From an uncultured Alphaproteobacteria bacterium (GTDB taxonomy: Bacteria; Pseudomonadota; Alphaproteobacteria; HIMB59; GCA-002718135), in assembly GCA_902570155.1 (NCBI GenBank), contig CACFXU010000001.1, positions 105,360 to 169,359 on the forward strand: 64,000 nucleotides of DNA. Reading direction: 5' to 3'. Under the pieces are notes generated by a model. The model saw nothing but the letters and a program-made list of their open reading frames with translations, ran no database searches and had not been told where the DNA came from. Below are positions 8,248 to 17,407 of the stretch, piece by piece (position 1 is the stretch's first letter; each line of letters opens with the position of its first letter). A program made the translations under genes and the position numbers.

Positions 8248-9604
8248 GTTTTCTTTTTGTAAATTTCTGATCAGGTGAATTTATTTTTAACACCCTATAT
8301 TCTTTCTCTAAATAATTAATATCTGAGGGGCTCCCAATTAAAGTAAAGTTTTCATTTATATTTTTATTAAGAGGAGATACTATTTTAAAGTGGTTTGTTA
8401 TTTCATCTCCTTCTTTATGTGGCATATAGAAATTAATATCCTTATCTCTTAATTCAAAATTAAGGCTTGAAAATAAAAGCCGATCTGAAACCACTATATT
8501 TTTTACGACACCATCTGAAGAACCACTGTAAATTTTTATAGCATAATCATTTATACCACTTATTCGGTCAAAAATTTTAGACGGATAGCTCATTCCAATC
8601 ATTACAAAAAGAATTAAGCAGAAAATAAAATTAAACATGTAATTAGCTATCTTTAAAAAAGAATTATTAATTCTAATATATAAAAGAGCAAATAAAGAAA
8701 TTAAAGCTGGAGCAGCCCAATTTGCATTAGCTCTTACAATAATAGCTTCTACTAAAACAATTAAAATTATTGGCATAGAAAATATTAGAAAAATTTTTTG
8801 AATATAGTTCCATTTATTAAATCCAAATATCCCACCCAAAACCATAAACGGGCCTAACATTAAAACTTGAATTAACAAAAATTCTAAACCTCTAATGAGA
8901 TCTATTTCAATATTTCCAAAATTTGCATTATCCGAAGTATGCTGAAGTGTTATCCAGTCATTATTAAAGTTCCAAATAATATTTGGTACGATAATTACAA
9001 ATACACATAAAAAGGTAAGACAAAAACCAAATAAATTATCCAAAAAAATTTTTCTAAATCTTTTATCTAATAAAATTAAAACAAATAAACAAATCACAAA
9101 ATATATAGCTGCGTATTTTGATAAAAAACCTAACCCCAGAAAAATACCTAATAATATAAAATTTTTTAAACTATGTTCACCATTGATCTTAACTAATTCA
9201 TTAAGTGAAAGTGTCCAAAATAATAATAAAAAAAGATCAGTACTAATTAAAAAAGATGAAAAAGAAACAGCGGGTATAAATAAAAAAATTAAACAACCCG
9301 CGAATGAATCTTTTTTGTTTATTCCAGCGTTAATTAAAAGATTATAAATACTCCAGGAAATCAATAAATAAACAAACGATGGGAGAAGCTTTAATGAAAC
9401 AAAACTACTGCCTAATATTTCTGTATAAACTCTTATTATCCAGGGCAAAAAAGGAGGCTTCGAAAAATAACCAAAGTCAATATCTTTTGACCATAACCAA
9501 TACTGTGCTTCATCACCAAACAAATTAAAGGTAGTAAAATTTAAGGCACCAATTTTTAATAAAAGTAAAAAAATAAATGATGGCAACAAAATTTTATTTA
9601 ACAT
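8219..9604 (-). CDS. GT39/ArnT-like membrane glycosyltransferase
   Basis: An integral membrane protein with about ten hydrophobic segments. The first periplasmic loop carries GDEAQYWLW...GYFSKPPFLPW, the acidic D-E pair and KPP motif of the GT39/PMT_2 family, which transfers sugars from polyprenyl-phosphate donors to lipid A or proteins. FLGLGFLSKYAA is also family-typical. I chose ATG 9604; the longer reading frame begins with TTG 21 bases earlier. With either start it overlaps the end of the upstream PAP2 gene. The adjacent lipid-phosphate phosphatase and DUF3108 genes fit a role in outer-envelope glycolipid modification. Donor and acceptor are unknown. Confidence 0.8.
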   Translation of the reverse strand: MLNKILLPSFIFLLLLKIGALNFTTFNLFGDEAQYWLWSKDIDFGYFSKPPFLPWIIRVYTEILGSSFVSLKLLPSFVYLLISWSIYNLLINAGINKKDSFAGCLIFLFIPAVSFSSFLISTDLFLLLFWTLSLNELVKINGEHSLKNFILLGIFLGLGFLSKYAAIYFVICLFVLILLDKRFRKIFLDNLFGFCLTFLCVFVIIVPNIIWNFNNDWITLQHTSDNANFGNIEIDLIRGLEFLLIQVLMLGPFMVLGGIFGFNKWNYIQKIFLIFSMPIILIVLVEAIIVRANANWAAPALISLFALLYIRINNSFLKIANYMFNFIFCLILFVMIGMSYPSKIFDRISGINDYAIKIYSGSSDGVVKNIVVSDRLLFSSLNFELRDKDINFYMPHKEGDEITNHFKIVSPLNKNINENFTLIGSPSDINYLEKEYRVLKINSPDQKFTKRKLDVYEVVFE

Positions 9605-10928
9605 AATATTTTTTAAACAATTCAAATAAAATTAAATTTAAAATTACAATAACAAAGCCAGCAAAAAAAATGTCACTTAAAAAATGACCGCCAGCCATTA
9701 TTCTAATCAAGCCAAATACAAAACCAGCAACAAAGCTTGCATAGAGGAAAATTATATTTTTTGTTATTAAATATAGAATTATAATTGAAAAGCCAACAGA
9801 GGCATCACCTGAAACAAAGGAGCAATTTGTTTCGCAAGCATTGGTTATTTCAAACCACGGGGAAAAAGATTCTTTTCCACCCAATTCAACTACATCGTTT
9901 GGTCTTGCCCTACCCCAAAAATTTTTTAGTATAAGATTAACAAAAATTAAAACACTGATAATTTGAGAAACCCATAATAAAAATATTTCCCGCATAGAAA
10001 ATCTATAATTAAAAAAAATTTTATCAATTTTAAAGAAACGCCCAACTATTGGTAAAATTAAAATATAAATAAGTATTAGTGGTAACAAAATATCTCGAAA
10101 CAATATTGAAGTTAAATCAAAACTTTGTAATTCAAATTGTGATTCCCCCTTATAAAATAAAGACGATACATATAAATCTATGGATGGGCCGGCAGTCACA
10201 AACACACAACTAAAAAATAAAATTAGAATATAATAAAAAATCTCAGAATTTTTTTCAGGAATTAAATTTGATAATTTGTATCTAGTATATTTATTTTCTA
10301 TTAATTTATTTAAAACTTTAAATAATATTAAAGCTAAAATTGCTCCAGCAACAATATCTGTAAAAAAATGTGCGCCTACAATAACCCGACTAAAGGCAAC
10401 AATTGAAGCTAAAAAATAAAAAAAATATTTTAATTTTGGAAGAACAGAAACTAAAATAAAACAAACTATAAATATTGTAGAAGAGTGTCCAGAGGGAAAA
10501 GAATGAAAATTTGATTCCATGGTAAAATATTGAAAACTAAAAACGTCTTCAAAATCAGTATGATTTGGTCTGGGCCTTCCTACAACATGTTTTATAATTT
10601 GAGTAATTATCCCTACTGTCAAAATATAAACAAAAGAAGAAATAAAAAAATTAGAAAGATTTTTTACTGATTTAATTTTTATGATTTGAAGTTTGTTATT
10701 TACATAAAAAATAACAAAACCTATTATTGTAATAAAAAAGTACCAAGACGAACTGCCAAGTTTTGTTATTTCTGAAAAAAATTCTTTTAGAAAAACTCCA
10801 TTTACCCACTCACTCAAGCTTATAAAATAACTATAAAAAAAAAGATCTAAATTAAAAGTAGCAAAAATACTTAATGTAATTAATGCTAAAATAAGTAATT
10901 CAAATTTGATGGTTTTAAAAATACTCAT
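9594..10928 (-). CDS. Tandem PAP2 membrane phosphatase
   Basis: A 444-residue polytopic protein made of two PAP2 units. The first has all three motifs: K-x6-RP (113-121), FPSGHSS (about 144-150) and SRVIVGAHFFTD (about 180-191). The second, after about residue 270, has KNFWGRARPND and RIMAGGHFLSD, but its central motif reads FVSGDAS instead of PSGH, so the usual histidine is an aspartate. PAP2 enzymes remove phosphate from lipids such as lipid A, undecaprenyl pyrophosphate or phosphatidylglycerol phosphate. The first unit looks catalytic; the second may be altered or structural. It is upstream of, and overlaps, the GT39 gene. Confidence 0.83.
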   Translation of the reverse strand: MSIFKTIKFELLILALITLSIFATFNLDLFFYSYFISLSEWVNGVFLKEFFSEITKLGSSSWYFFITIIGFVIFYVNNKLQIIKIKSVKNLSNFFISSFVYILTVGIITQIIKHVVGRPRPNHTDFEDVFSFQYFTMESNFHSFPSGHSSTIFIVCFILVSVLPKLKYFFYFLASIVAFSRVIVGAHFFTDIVAGAILALILFKVLNKLIENKYTRYKLSNLIPEKNSEIFYYILILFFSCVFVTAGPSIDLYVSSLFYKGESQFELQSFDLTSILFRDILLPLILIYILILPIVGRFFKIDKIFFNYRFSMREIFLLWVSQIISVLIFVNLILKNFWGRARPNDVVELGGKESFSPWFEITNACETNCSFVSGDASVGFSIIILYLITKNIIFLYASFVAGFVFGLIRIMAGGHFLSDIFFAGFVIVILNLILFELFKKYYVK

Positions 10929-10957
10929 TTTACAACTATTAAAAAATTAAATGAGCT

Positions 10958-12271
10958 TTACAATATAAACTTTGATAAGTCCTGACTTTTAATAAGTTCT
11001 CCCAAGCTATTTTCTACGTATTCTTTATTAATTATTATTTCTGTAGGGCCTATATCTGAGGCTGTATAACTAACCTCTTCAAGTAGTTTTTCCATTACAG
11101 TATGGAGCCTTCTAGCACCTATATTTTCTACGTTCTGATTTATCTCTGTAGATAGAGAAGCGATGGTATCAATTCCATCTTCTTCAAATTTTAAATCAAC
11201 CTTCTCTGTTCCAAGAAGTCCTTGATACTGCTTAATCAAACTATTTTGTGTTTCAGTAAGAATAAGTTTAAAATCTTTTTTACTAAGGCTATCAAGCTCG
11301 ACTCTTATAGGCAATCTACCTTGAAGCTCAGGAAGCATGTCGGATGGTTTTGATAAATGAAATGCACCTGATGCAATGAACAAAATATAATCTGTTTTTA
11401 CAACACCATATTTTGTAGTAACCGCAGTGCCTTCTATTAATGGTAATAAATCTCTTTGAACACCTTCTCTTGATACGTCCGCACCAGTTCTATCGGCCCT
11501 AGAAGTAATTTTATCTATTTCATCGATAAAAACGATACCATTTTGTTCTACATCATCCAATGCTCTTGAATTTATTTTATCTTTATCTAAAAGTTTATCA
11601 GTTTCCTCACTTAATAAATAAGCATGAGAATCTTTGACACTCATTTTTTTCATTTTCTTTTGATTACCAAAGCCTTTTCCAAATACATCTCCTAAATTAA
11701 TCATACCCATTTGAGAACCAGGCATTCCAGGTATATCCATAGTTGGTAAACTTAAATTTGCATTAGCTGAAACTGGAATTTCAACCTCATTATCATTTAG
11801 TTCACCTGATCTTAGTTTTTTCCTAAAATTATCTCGAGTAGCTGGCGTTGAACTTTTAGAAACCAAAACATCTAAAATTCTTTCTTCTGCATTTTTTTCT
11901 GCTTTTGCCTTCACCTCTTGACCCATTTGTATTTTTGTTTTTGTAATACTTATTTCAACTAGATCTCTTATTATTTGCTCAACATCTCTTCCAACATATC
12001 CAACTTCTGTAAACTTAGTCGCCTCAACTTTAACAAACGGTGCATTTGCTAACTTAGCGAGCCTTCTTGATATTTCTGTTTTTCCACAACCTGTCGGACC
12101 AACCATTAAAATATTTTTTGGTACAATTTCTTCTTTTAAAGAATCATCAAGTTGTTTTCTTCTCCATCTATTTCTTAAAGCAACAGCAACTGCCTTTTTT
12201 GCTTTGTTTTGACCAATGATAAATTTATCTAATTCAGAAACAATTTCTCTTGGGCTAAAACTTGATTCCAT
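10958..12271 (-). CDS. hslU: ATP-dependent protease ATPase subunit HslU
   Basis: HslU is the AAA+ unfoldase that feeds proteins to the HslV peptidase. The 437-residue protein has Walker A GPTGCGKT (58-65), the pore-loop region [14 protein letters not shown], an intermediate I-domain from about 110 to 240, Walker [12 protein letters not shown], the sensor segment around [12 protein letters not shown], and the C-terminus ending LSKFIL that docks into HslV. It begins two bases after the hslV stop, so the two form one operon, read from a heat-shock-like promoter upstream of hslV. Confidence 0.97.
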   Translation of the reverse strand: MESSFSPREIVSELDKFIIGQNKAKKAVAVALRNRWRRKQLDDSLKEEIVPKNILMVGPTGCGKTEISRRLAKLANAPFVKVEATKFTEVGYVGRDVEQIIRDLVEISITKTKIQMGQEVKAKAEKNAEERILDVLVSKSSTPATRDNFRKKLRSGELNDNEVEIPVSANANLSLPTMDIPGMPGSQMGMINLGDVFGKGFGNQKKMKKMSVKDSHAYLLSEETDKLLDKDKINSRALDDVEQNGIVFIDEIDKITSRADRTGADVSREGVQRDLLPLIEGTAVTTKYGVVKTDYILFIASGAFHLSKPSDMLPELQGRLPIRVELDSLSKKDFKLILTETQNSLIKQYQGLLGTEKVDLKFEEDGIDTIASLSTEINQNVENIGARRLHTVMEKLLEEVSYTASDIGPTEIIINKEYVENSLGELIKSQDLSKFIL

Positions 12272-12273
12272 AT

Positions 12274-12822
12274 TTAAAGCTCAATTGTTTCTGAAATTAT
12301 ATTATGGTTTGTATAAATACAAATATCTGCAGCTATATTGAGTGACTCTAAAGCAATTTCTTTAGCATTCATTTTTGTATTTTTCATTAATGCTTTAGCA
12401 GCACTATTAGCATATGGGCCACCAGAACCTATTGCAAGTATTCCATCATCAGATTCAATTACATCACCTGTACCTGATAACAACAAACTTACATCCTTAT
12501 CAGCTACGATCATCATTGCTTCTAATCTTCTTAAGTACCTATCTGTTCTCCAATCTTTAGCTAATTCTACACAAGCTCTTTTAAGCTGATTCTTATATTG
12601 ATCTAATTTTCCCTCTAATCTTTCAAATAAAGCGAATGCATCTGCAGTAGATCCTGCAAAACCAGATATAACAGTTTCATCAACACCTAGCCTTCTAATT
12701 TTTTTAACATTGGATTTCATTACGGTATTACCAAGACTAGCCTGACCATCACCCGCAATAACGACAAGATTATCTTTTCTAATTCCTACAATAGTTGTTG
12801 ATTTAATAATGTTTTTTTTCAT
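12274..12822 (-). CDS. hslV: ATP-dependent protease peptidase subunit HslV
   Basis: HslV is the proteasome-like threonine peptidase of the HslVU complex. The start [16 protein letters not shown] shows a short propeptide before the catalytic Thr (Thr9), which would become the N-terminus after processing; Escherichia coli HslV lacks such a propeptide but alphaproteobacterial ones commonly have one. [17 protein letters not shown]-like [18 protein letters not shown] and [18 protein letters not shown] are family motifs. A sigma-32-like promoter lies just upstream. It is the first gene of the hslV-hslU operon and diverges from hisB. Confidence 0.96.
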   Translation of the reverse strand: MKKNIIKSTTIVGIRKDNLVVIAGDGQASLGNTVMKSNVKKIRRLGVDETVISGFAGSTADAFALFERLEGKLDQYKNQLKRACVELAKDWRTDRYLRRLEAMMIVADKDVSLLLSGTGDVIESDDGILAIGSGGPYANSAAKALMKNTKMNAKEIALESLNIAADICIYTNHNIISETIEL

Positions 12823-12831
12823 TAATTGATA

Positions 12832-12859
12832 AGATGGCTATTTTATTATTTTAATCAAG
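12832..12859 (-). promoter_or_regulatory. Sigma-32-like heat-shock promoter of hslVU
   Basis: On the minus strand CTTGATT (12859-12853) is followed after 14 bases by GCCATCT (12838-12832), close to the RpoH consensus CTTGAAA / CCCATNT. It is about 10-30 bases upstream of the hslV start codon, so the leader would be very short. The same architecture occurs before dnaK and hsp20 in this window. This is a visual match; no transcript data exist here. Confidence 0.55.
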
Positions 12860-12862
12860 TAA

Positions 12863-12902
12863 TTTGCCTAGAATAAATCATATTTCACTGATATTAGGCA
12901 AA
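12863..12902 (+). promoter_or_regulatory. Inverted repeat just before hisB start codon
   Basis: TTTGCCTA (12863-12870) and TAGGCAAA (12895-12902) are perfect 8-base arms separated by 24 bases. The right arm ends one base before the hisB ATG (12904) and contains the only Shine-Dalgarno-like AGG. In RNA this would be a hairpin hiding the ribosome site; in DNA it could be an operator. No leader peptide rich in histidine codons is visible, so classical his attenuation is not supported. Confidence 0.5.
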
Positions 12903-12903
12903 A

Positions 12904-13491
12904 ATGCGAAAAGGTAAAGTTGAGAGAAACACTAGAGAAACTAAGATAAGTTGTGAAATTAACTTAGATGGTGCTGGACAATCTAAAATATCAACACAAA
13001 TTGGTTTTTTTGATCATATGCTGGAATTATTATCTCATCACAGCTTGATAGATATAGATTTAAAATGTGAAGGAGACACCAATGTTGATCTTCACCATTC
13101 AGTTGAAGATACTGCTTACGCAATTGCTTTAGCTATAAACAAGGCACTAGATGATAAAAAAGGAATTAATAGATACGGCTTTTCATATGTTCCGATGGAT
13201 GAATGTTTATCCAGATGTGTTATTGATTTAAGTGGAAGGCCTGAGCTTGTGTGGAATGTTAATCTTGGTTTAAAAAAAATCGGAGAAATGGACACAGAGT
13301 TATTCCATGAATTTTTTAAAGCCTTTTCAAACGAATCTAAATGTAATTTACATATTGAAAACCTATATGGAAAAAATAATCACCATATAATTGAATCATG
13401 CTTTAAAGCCTTTGCTAAAAGTTTAAGATTTGCTGTCGAAATAGATAACAGAAGAAAAGACATCATACCATCATCAAAGGGTACTCTTTAA
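12904..13491 (+). CDS. hisB: Imidazoleglycerol-phosphate dehydratase
   Basis: HisB removes water from imidazoleglycerol phosphate, the sixth step of histidine synthesis. The 195-residue length is that of a monofunctional enzyme without the phosphatase domain. Metal-binding motifs are visible: [28 protein letters not shown] and [16 protein letters not shown]. It opens the cluster hisB-hisH-GNAT-hisA-hisF-hisE, all on the plus strand with small gaps or overlaps. The start is preceded by an inverted repeat that may regulate translation. Confidence 0.97.
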   Translation: MRKGKVERNTRETKISCEINLDGAGQSKISTQIGFFDHMLELLSHHSLIDIDLKCEGDTNVDLHHSVEDTAYAIALAINKALDDKKGINRYGFSYVPMDECLSRCVIDLSGRPELVWNVNLGLKKIGEMDTELFHEFFKAFSNESKCNLHIENLYGKNNHHIIESCFKAFAKSLRFAVEIDNRRKDIIPSSKGTL

Positions 13492-13497
13492 TTTTTA

Positions 13498-14127
13498 ATG
13501 AAAAAGATCACTATTGTCGATTATGGCTCAGGCAATGTTTTGTCTGCTCAAAAATCTTTTGTTAAGATAGCAAAAGACAACAATATTGAGATTGATGTTT
13601 TAATTTCAAAAAAACTAAACGATGTAAAAGATTCAACCCATGTTGTATTGCCTGGGCAAGGAGCCTTTTCTACATGCATGAATGGTTTAAAAAAAACTGA
13701 GGGCTTGATAGATGAGCTTTGTGAATTTGCATTAATAAAAAAGAAACCATTTTTAGGTATTTGTGTTGGTATGCAAATGTTAGCCAACATAAGTGAAGAA
13801 AATGGAGATCATGAAGGCCTAGGTTGGATAGACGGTCAAATTAAATTATTGCCTGGAGATAATTTAAAACTTCCTCATATGGGATGGAACTTGGTAATAC
13901 CAACAAATTCAAAATATAATAACTTAATCTCAACTAAAAATGACTATTACTTCGTTCACTCTTATTATTTCGAATGTGCTGATAAAGACAATATTTTGGC
14001 AGAAACTAAGTACGGAACAAATTTTGCTTCAATAGTTGGTAAAGAAAATATATATGGCGTGCAGTTTCATCCTGAAAAAAGTTCCTCCCAAGGATTAAAC
14101 TTACTAAAAGAATTTATTAGAGTATGA
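13498..14127 (+). CDS. hisH: Imidazole glycerol phosphate synthase, glutaminase subunit
   Basis: HisH releases ammonia from glutamine and passes it through HisF to build the imidazole ring. The 209-residue class I amidotransferase has the oxyanion segment PGQGAFSTCM, nucleophile Cys in LGICVGMQML, and His/Glu in GVQFHPEKSS, so the Cys-His-Glu triad is complete. The N-terminus ITIVDYGSGNVLSA is typical. Its stop overlaps the start of the following acetyltransferase gene by four bases. Confidence 0.96.
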   Translation: MKKITIVDYGSGNVLSAQKSFVKIAKDNNIEIDVLISKKLNDVKDSTHVVLPGQGAFSTCMNGLKKTEGLIDELCEFALIKKKPFLGICVGMQMLANISEENGDHEGLGWIDGQIKLLPGDNLKLPHMGWNLVIPTNSKYNNLISTKNDYYFVHSYYFECADKDNILAETKYGTNFASIVGKENIYGVQFHPEKSSSQGLNLLKEFIRV

Positions 14128-14666
14128 ACATGTCTACACAACTAAAAGAAAAAATTAACATTTCAGTCGACAGCATTGAAACACTTACGGATGTAGATTT
14201 AGCAGATCTTTGTAATATTACAGAACAAGCAATAAAAGCTGGAGGGGGTTTTGGTTGGTTAAGAGTTCCCACAAGAGATATTTTAATAGATTACTGGACT
14301 AAAAGAACTAATGATAAATATATTAAACTTATTGTTGGTAGATTAAACGGTGTTATAGCTGGAACCCTTCAAATTGCATATGAAGCACCCAATATTGAGT
14401 CTAGGAAAAATATCGCACGTATAAGAAGACAGTTTGTTGCTCCCTGGGCCAGAGGTTATGGTTTGGCTAAAACAATGATTGATCACACTGAGCAAATTGC
14501 CAAAGAAGATAATATTAAATCATTACAGTTAGCTGTTAGAGAAACTCAAGATGCAGCAATAAAACTTTTTACAGGTAAAAATTATACCAAGTGGGGTGAA
14601 AACCCATACTATGCCTACATTAACGGAAGTTTTATTAAAGGCTATTACTACTATAAAAATCTGTAG
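14124..14666 (+). CDS. GNAT-family N-acetyltransferase within the his operon
   Basis: A 180-residue protein with a GNAT fold. The acetyl-CoA binding region reads RRQFVAPWARGYGLAKTMIDH, in which ARGYGLA is motif A (R/Q-x-x-G-x-G/A), preceded by a beta strand with GVIAGTLQIAYE and followed by LQLAVRETQDAAIKLFTGKNYTKWG, the usual L.V...N..A..LY...GF segment. The substrate cannot be read from sequence. It overlaps hisH by four bases and hisA by one base, so it is co-translated with histidine enzymes; GNAT genes occur near hslVU and his genes in other alphaproteobacteria. It is not a known histidine biosynthesis step. Confidence 0.82.
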   Translation: MNMSTQLKEKINISVDSIETLTDVDLADLCNITEQAIKAGGGFGWLRVPTRDILIDYWTKRTNDKYIKLIVGRLNGVIAGTLQIAYEAPNIESRKNIARIRRQFVAPWARGYGLAKTMIDHTEQIAKEDNIKSLQLAVRETQDAAIKLFTGKNYTKWGENPYYAYINGSFIKGYYYYKNL

Positions 14667-15406
14667 TGCAAATTATACCCGCCATTGATTTAAAAGATAA
14701 TAAATGTGTTAGACTGTCTAAAGGTAAGGATAGCTCCAGTGTTGTGTATAATGAAAACCCAGAAAAACAAGCTATCTACTTTGAACAAATTGGCTGTAAA
14801 AAACTACATTTGATTGATCTAGACGCAGCCTTTGGTAGATCAAATGTTAATTTTGAAACAATAAAGAAAATTAGAAAATCAATCTCAATACCAATACAAT
14901 TAGGGGGCGGAGTTCGAAGTTTAGATTTAGCCAAAAAATATTTTGAAGTTGGAATAAATAATTTGATTATTGGGTCAATGTCTGTTGAAAAACCAAATGA
15001 GGTTATAATTTTATCAAATATTTATGCTGATAAAGTATATGTATCATTAGATATTCTTGAAGATAACATAATGATAAAAGGCTGGGATAAAAATTCAGGA
15101 AAAAAAATACAAGACATTCTTGATATTTATACTAACTCAAAAATTAAAGGATATGTAATTACTGATATTCAAAACGATGGAATGTTAAAAGGTTTAAATT
15201 TAGATTTTGTTAGTAATTTTATAAAAAAAATAAACTTAATTAAAGAGTTTAATAAAAAAATTATAATTGCAGGTGGTTTAACAGATTACTCTGATTTAAC
15301 AAATTTAAAAAAGCTAAACACAAAAAATATTGAAGGAATAATTTCAGGTAAATCTTTTTATGAAGGAAAGATTAATCTAGTAGAAGCGCAAAAAATTCTA
15401 AACTAA
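14666..15406 (+). CDS. hisA: ProFAR isomerase
   Basis: HisA isomerises N'-ProFAR to PRFAR in histidine synthesis. The 246-residue (beta/alpha)8 barrel starts at GTG with [16 protein letters not shown], containing the first catalytic Asp, and has [27 protein letters not shown] (second catalytic Asp, with IQNDG replacing the common I.RDG) and IIIAGGLTD. The start codon overlaps the stop of the GNAT gene (TAGTG). The sequence is noticeably more lysine-rich and divergent than its neighbour HisF. Confidence 0.95.
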   Translation: MQIIPAIDLKDNKCVRLSKGKDSSSVVYNENPEKQAIYFEQIGCKKLHLIDLDAAFGRSNVNFETIKKIRKSISIPIQLGGGVRSLDLAKKYFEVGINNLIIGSMSVEKPNEVIILSNIYADKVYVSLDILEDNIMIKGWDKNSGKKIQDILDIYTNSKIKGYVITDIQNDGMLKGLNLDFVSNFIKKINLIKEFNKKIIIAGGLTDYSDLTNLKKLNTKNIEGIISGKSFYEGKINLVEAQKILN

Positions 15407-15407
15407 A

Positions 15408-16163
15408 ATGGTAAAAACAAGAATCATCCCATGCTTGGACGTTAAAGATGGAAGGGTTGTAAAGGGTATAAATTTTTTAAATTTAATTGATGCAGGGGAT
15501 CCTGTTGAGCAAGCAAAACACTATTCTGATAATGGGGCTGATGAAATATGTTTTTTAGATATTAGCGCATCATTAGAAAATAGAGATACTATGATCAATG
15601 TAGTTAAAAAAACTGCAAACGAGGTTTTTATTCCCCTTACAGTTGGTGGTGGAATTTCATCAATAGAAAATATACAAGCCTTACTTAAAGCTGGCGCAGA
15701 CAAAGTTTCTATAAATTCTGCAGCAATTAAAAATCCCAATATTATTAAAAAGGCTTCTGAATATTTTGGAAACCAATGCATTGTTGTGGCTGTTGATGCA
15801 AAAAAACACAATGATGATTGGTTTGTTTATTCTCATGGTGGGACTAAGAAAACTGACTTACTTGCTTTAAGCTGGATAGAAAAAGCGCAAGAACTAGGAG
15901 CTGGAGAAATTCTTTTAACATCAATGGACAAGGATGGCACAAAATCTGGCTTTGATAATGAACTACTGGGTAAAGTATCAGAATTTATAAAGATACCAGT
16001 TATAGCTAGCGGGGGAGTTGGAAGTCTAGATCATTTCTATGACGGTGTAGTTAAAGGCAAAGCTGATGCACTATTAGCGGCCTCAGTCTTTCATTTTAAT
16101 GAAATTAGCATTAAAGAAGTAAAGGAATACTTAAAAAGTAAAAATATAAGCATTAGAGATTAA
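15408..16163 (+). CDS. hisF: Imidazole glycerol phosphate synthase, cyclase subunit
   Basis: HisF uses ammonia from HisH to convert PRFAR to imidazoleglycerol phosphate and AICAR. The 251-residue barrel opens with [18 protein letters not shown], with the catalytic Asp in CLDV, and contains [44 protein letters not shown] (second catalytic Asp) and [15 protein letters not shown]. All conserved phosphate-binding loops are intact. It follows hisA by one base. Confidence 0.97.
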   Translation: MVKTRIIPCLDVKDGRVVKGINFLNLIDAGDPVEQAKHYSDNGADEICFLDISASLENRDTMINVVKKTANEVFIPLTVGGGISSIENIQALLKAGADKVSINSAAIKNPNIIKKASEYFGNQCIVVAVDAKKHNDDWFVYSHGGTKKTDLLALSWIEKAQELGAGEILLTSMDKDGTKSGFDNELLGKVSEFIKIPVIASGGVGSLDHFYDGVVKGKADALLAASVFHFNEISIKEVKEYLKSKNISIRD

Positions 16164-16168
16164 ATTTT

Positions 16169-16441
16169 ATGAAAATTGAAGACTTAAATGAAATTATAAA
16201 TAATAGAGTACAAACAAGAAAAAAAAATTCGTATACCAATAAGTTATTAAAGTTAGGGCCAAAAAAAATAGCCCAAAAATTTGGAGAGGAATCTTCAGAA
16301 TTAATTATAGATTTTTTAAAAGGATCAAAAAAAAGAACAATAGAAGAGGCAGTTGATGTAATTTACCACCTTCTTGTTTTGTTAAAATCAAAAAAAATTA
16401 CTATGAATGAAATTCATAAAGAGCTTGATAAAAGAAAGTAA
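16169..16441 (+). CDS. hisE: Phosphoribosyl-ATP pyrophosphatase
   Basis: HisE hydrolyses phosphoribosyl-ATP to PR-AMP, the second step of histidine synthesis. The short 90-residue alpha-helical protein matches the MazG-like family: SYTNKLLKLGPKKIAQKFGEESSELIID, with the metal-binding EExxE-like acidic helix, and EEAVDVIYHLLVLL. HisI, which is often fused to HisE, is a separate gene about 27 kb away in the hemB-ribA block. It is five bases upstream of the HIT gene. Confidence 0.93.
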   Translation: MKIEDLNEIINNRVQTRKKNSYTNKLLKLGPKKIAQKFGEESSELIIDFLKGSKKRTIEEAVDVIYHLLVLLKSKKITMNEIHKELDKRK

Positions 16442-16446
16442 ATAAA

Positions 16447-16797
16447 ATGTATGATGAAAAAAATATTTTCGCAAAAATACTAAGAAAAGAAATACCTTGT
16501 GATAAAGTTCACGAAGATGAGTTTAGCTTATTTTTTAATGATATTAATCCCCAAGCAAAAATACATGTTTTAGGCATACCAAAATTCCCCTGTACTACTT
16601 TCTCTGATTTTTTAAAGAATGCAGACTATGAAAATATAACATCTTTTTTTAAGAGTGTTCAGCTAGTAATAAATAATTTAAATATTGAAAAAAAAGGTTA
16701 CAGGTTGATAACAAACTCAGGAGAGGATGGTGGGCAAGAGGTTCCACATTTTCATATTCATATTTTAGCAGGAGAAAAAATTGGAGGTTTAAGATAA
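16447..16797 (+). CDS. HIT family nucleotide-binding protein
   Basis: A 116-residue HINT-type protein. MYDEKNIFAKILRKEIPCDKVHEDE is the typical N-terminus, and the C-terminal triad motif VPHFHIHILAGEKIGG carries H-x-H-x-H with the catalytic histidine. Family members hydrolyse AMP-lysine and similar purine phosphoramidates, including aminoacyl-AMP; the cellular role is unclear. Position after hisE is common in alphaproteobacteria. It ends the plus-strand his operon and is convergent with the BON-domain gene. Confidence 0.92.
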   Translation: MYDEKNIFAKILRKEIPCDKVHEDEFSLFFNDINPQAKIHVLGIPKFPCTTFSDFLKNADYENITSFFKSVQLVINNLNIEKKGYRLITNSGEDGGQEVPHFHIHILAGEKIGGLR

Positions 16798-16798
16798 A

Positions 16799-17407
16799 TT
16801 ATAGTTTTTCTCTAATAATTACATAGTTAACAATTTCATTTACACCTTTTATATTTTTAAGAGCAAGAATCATTTCGTCTAACAGATCTGGGCGCGCCGA
16901 AATTCCCGCTATATAAATTTTACCGTTAATAGTTTCAAAATTAAATGTAATTGCTTTAATTCCTACAGTTTTAGCGGCCACAGCTCTTGCCTGTGTATTA
17001 ATCCATAAATCACTAGCATAATCTTTTAGTGTTGCTCTATTACCAATTTCTATTTCATTTATGATTTCTTTAACCCCCTCAACTTCCCAAACTAACCTTA
17101 CCGCATCAATTCTAATCTCTTGATTATCAACAAGGCCTGTTAATAAAATTCTACCCTCTAATACACTTGTGTTTATATTTACAAAAAGATTGTTTCCTGC
17201 ATTTAAGAATTTAGCTGCAATATTAACCTTAATGGTTGCATCATCTACTACGGTACCAAGAGATCTTTCTCCCTCAGCAACTACCATTGCACCGCTTCCA
17301 CCTGTAGCAAGCACACCCGCAGGTGAGCATCCATAATTAATAGACGCAAAAATCAAAAAAATGAGAACAAATAAAATTTCAATTATTTTTTTAATTTTAA
17401 CAACCAT
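16799..17407 (-). CDS. DolP-like dual BON-domain lipoprotein
   Basis: A 202-residue envelope protein. A hydrophobic N-terminal helix runs to Cys27 (NYGC, an imperfect lipobox), followed by a Gly/Ala-rich stretch and RSLGTVVDDATIKVNIAAKF, the start of the first BON domain. Two BON domains follow (about 45-110 and 115-195), ending GVNEIVNYVIIREKL. In enterobacteria the BON lipoprotein DolP (YraP) keeps the outer membrane intact and binds anionic phospholipids. Here it overlaps rsmI by 25 bases and lies near an LpoA-like gene, the same trio as rsmI-lpoA-dolP of Escherichia coli, which supports the assignment. Confidence 0.8.
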   Translation of the reverse strand: MVVKIKKIIEILFVLIFLIFASINYGCSPAGVLATGGSGAMVVAEGERSLGTVVDDATIKVNIAAKFLNAGNNLFVNINTSVLEGRILLTGLVDNQEIRIDAVRLVWEVEGVKEIINEIEIGNRATLKDYASDLWINTQARAVAAKTVGIKAITFNFETINGKIYIAGISARPDLLDEMILALKNIKGVNEIVNYVIIREKL

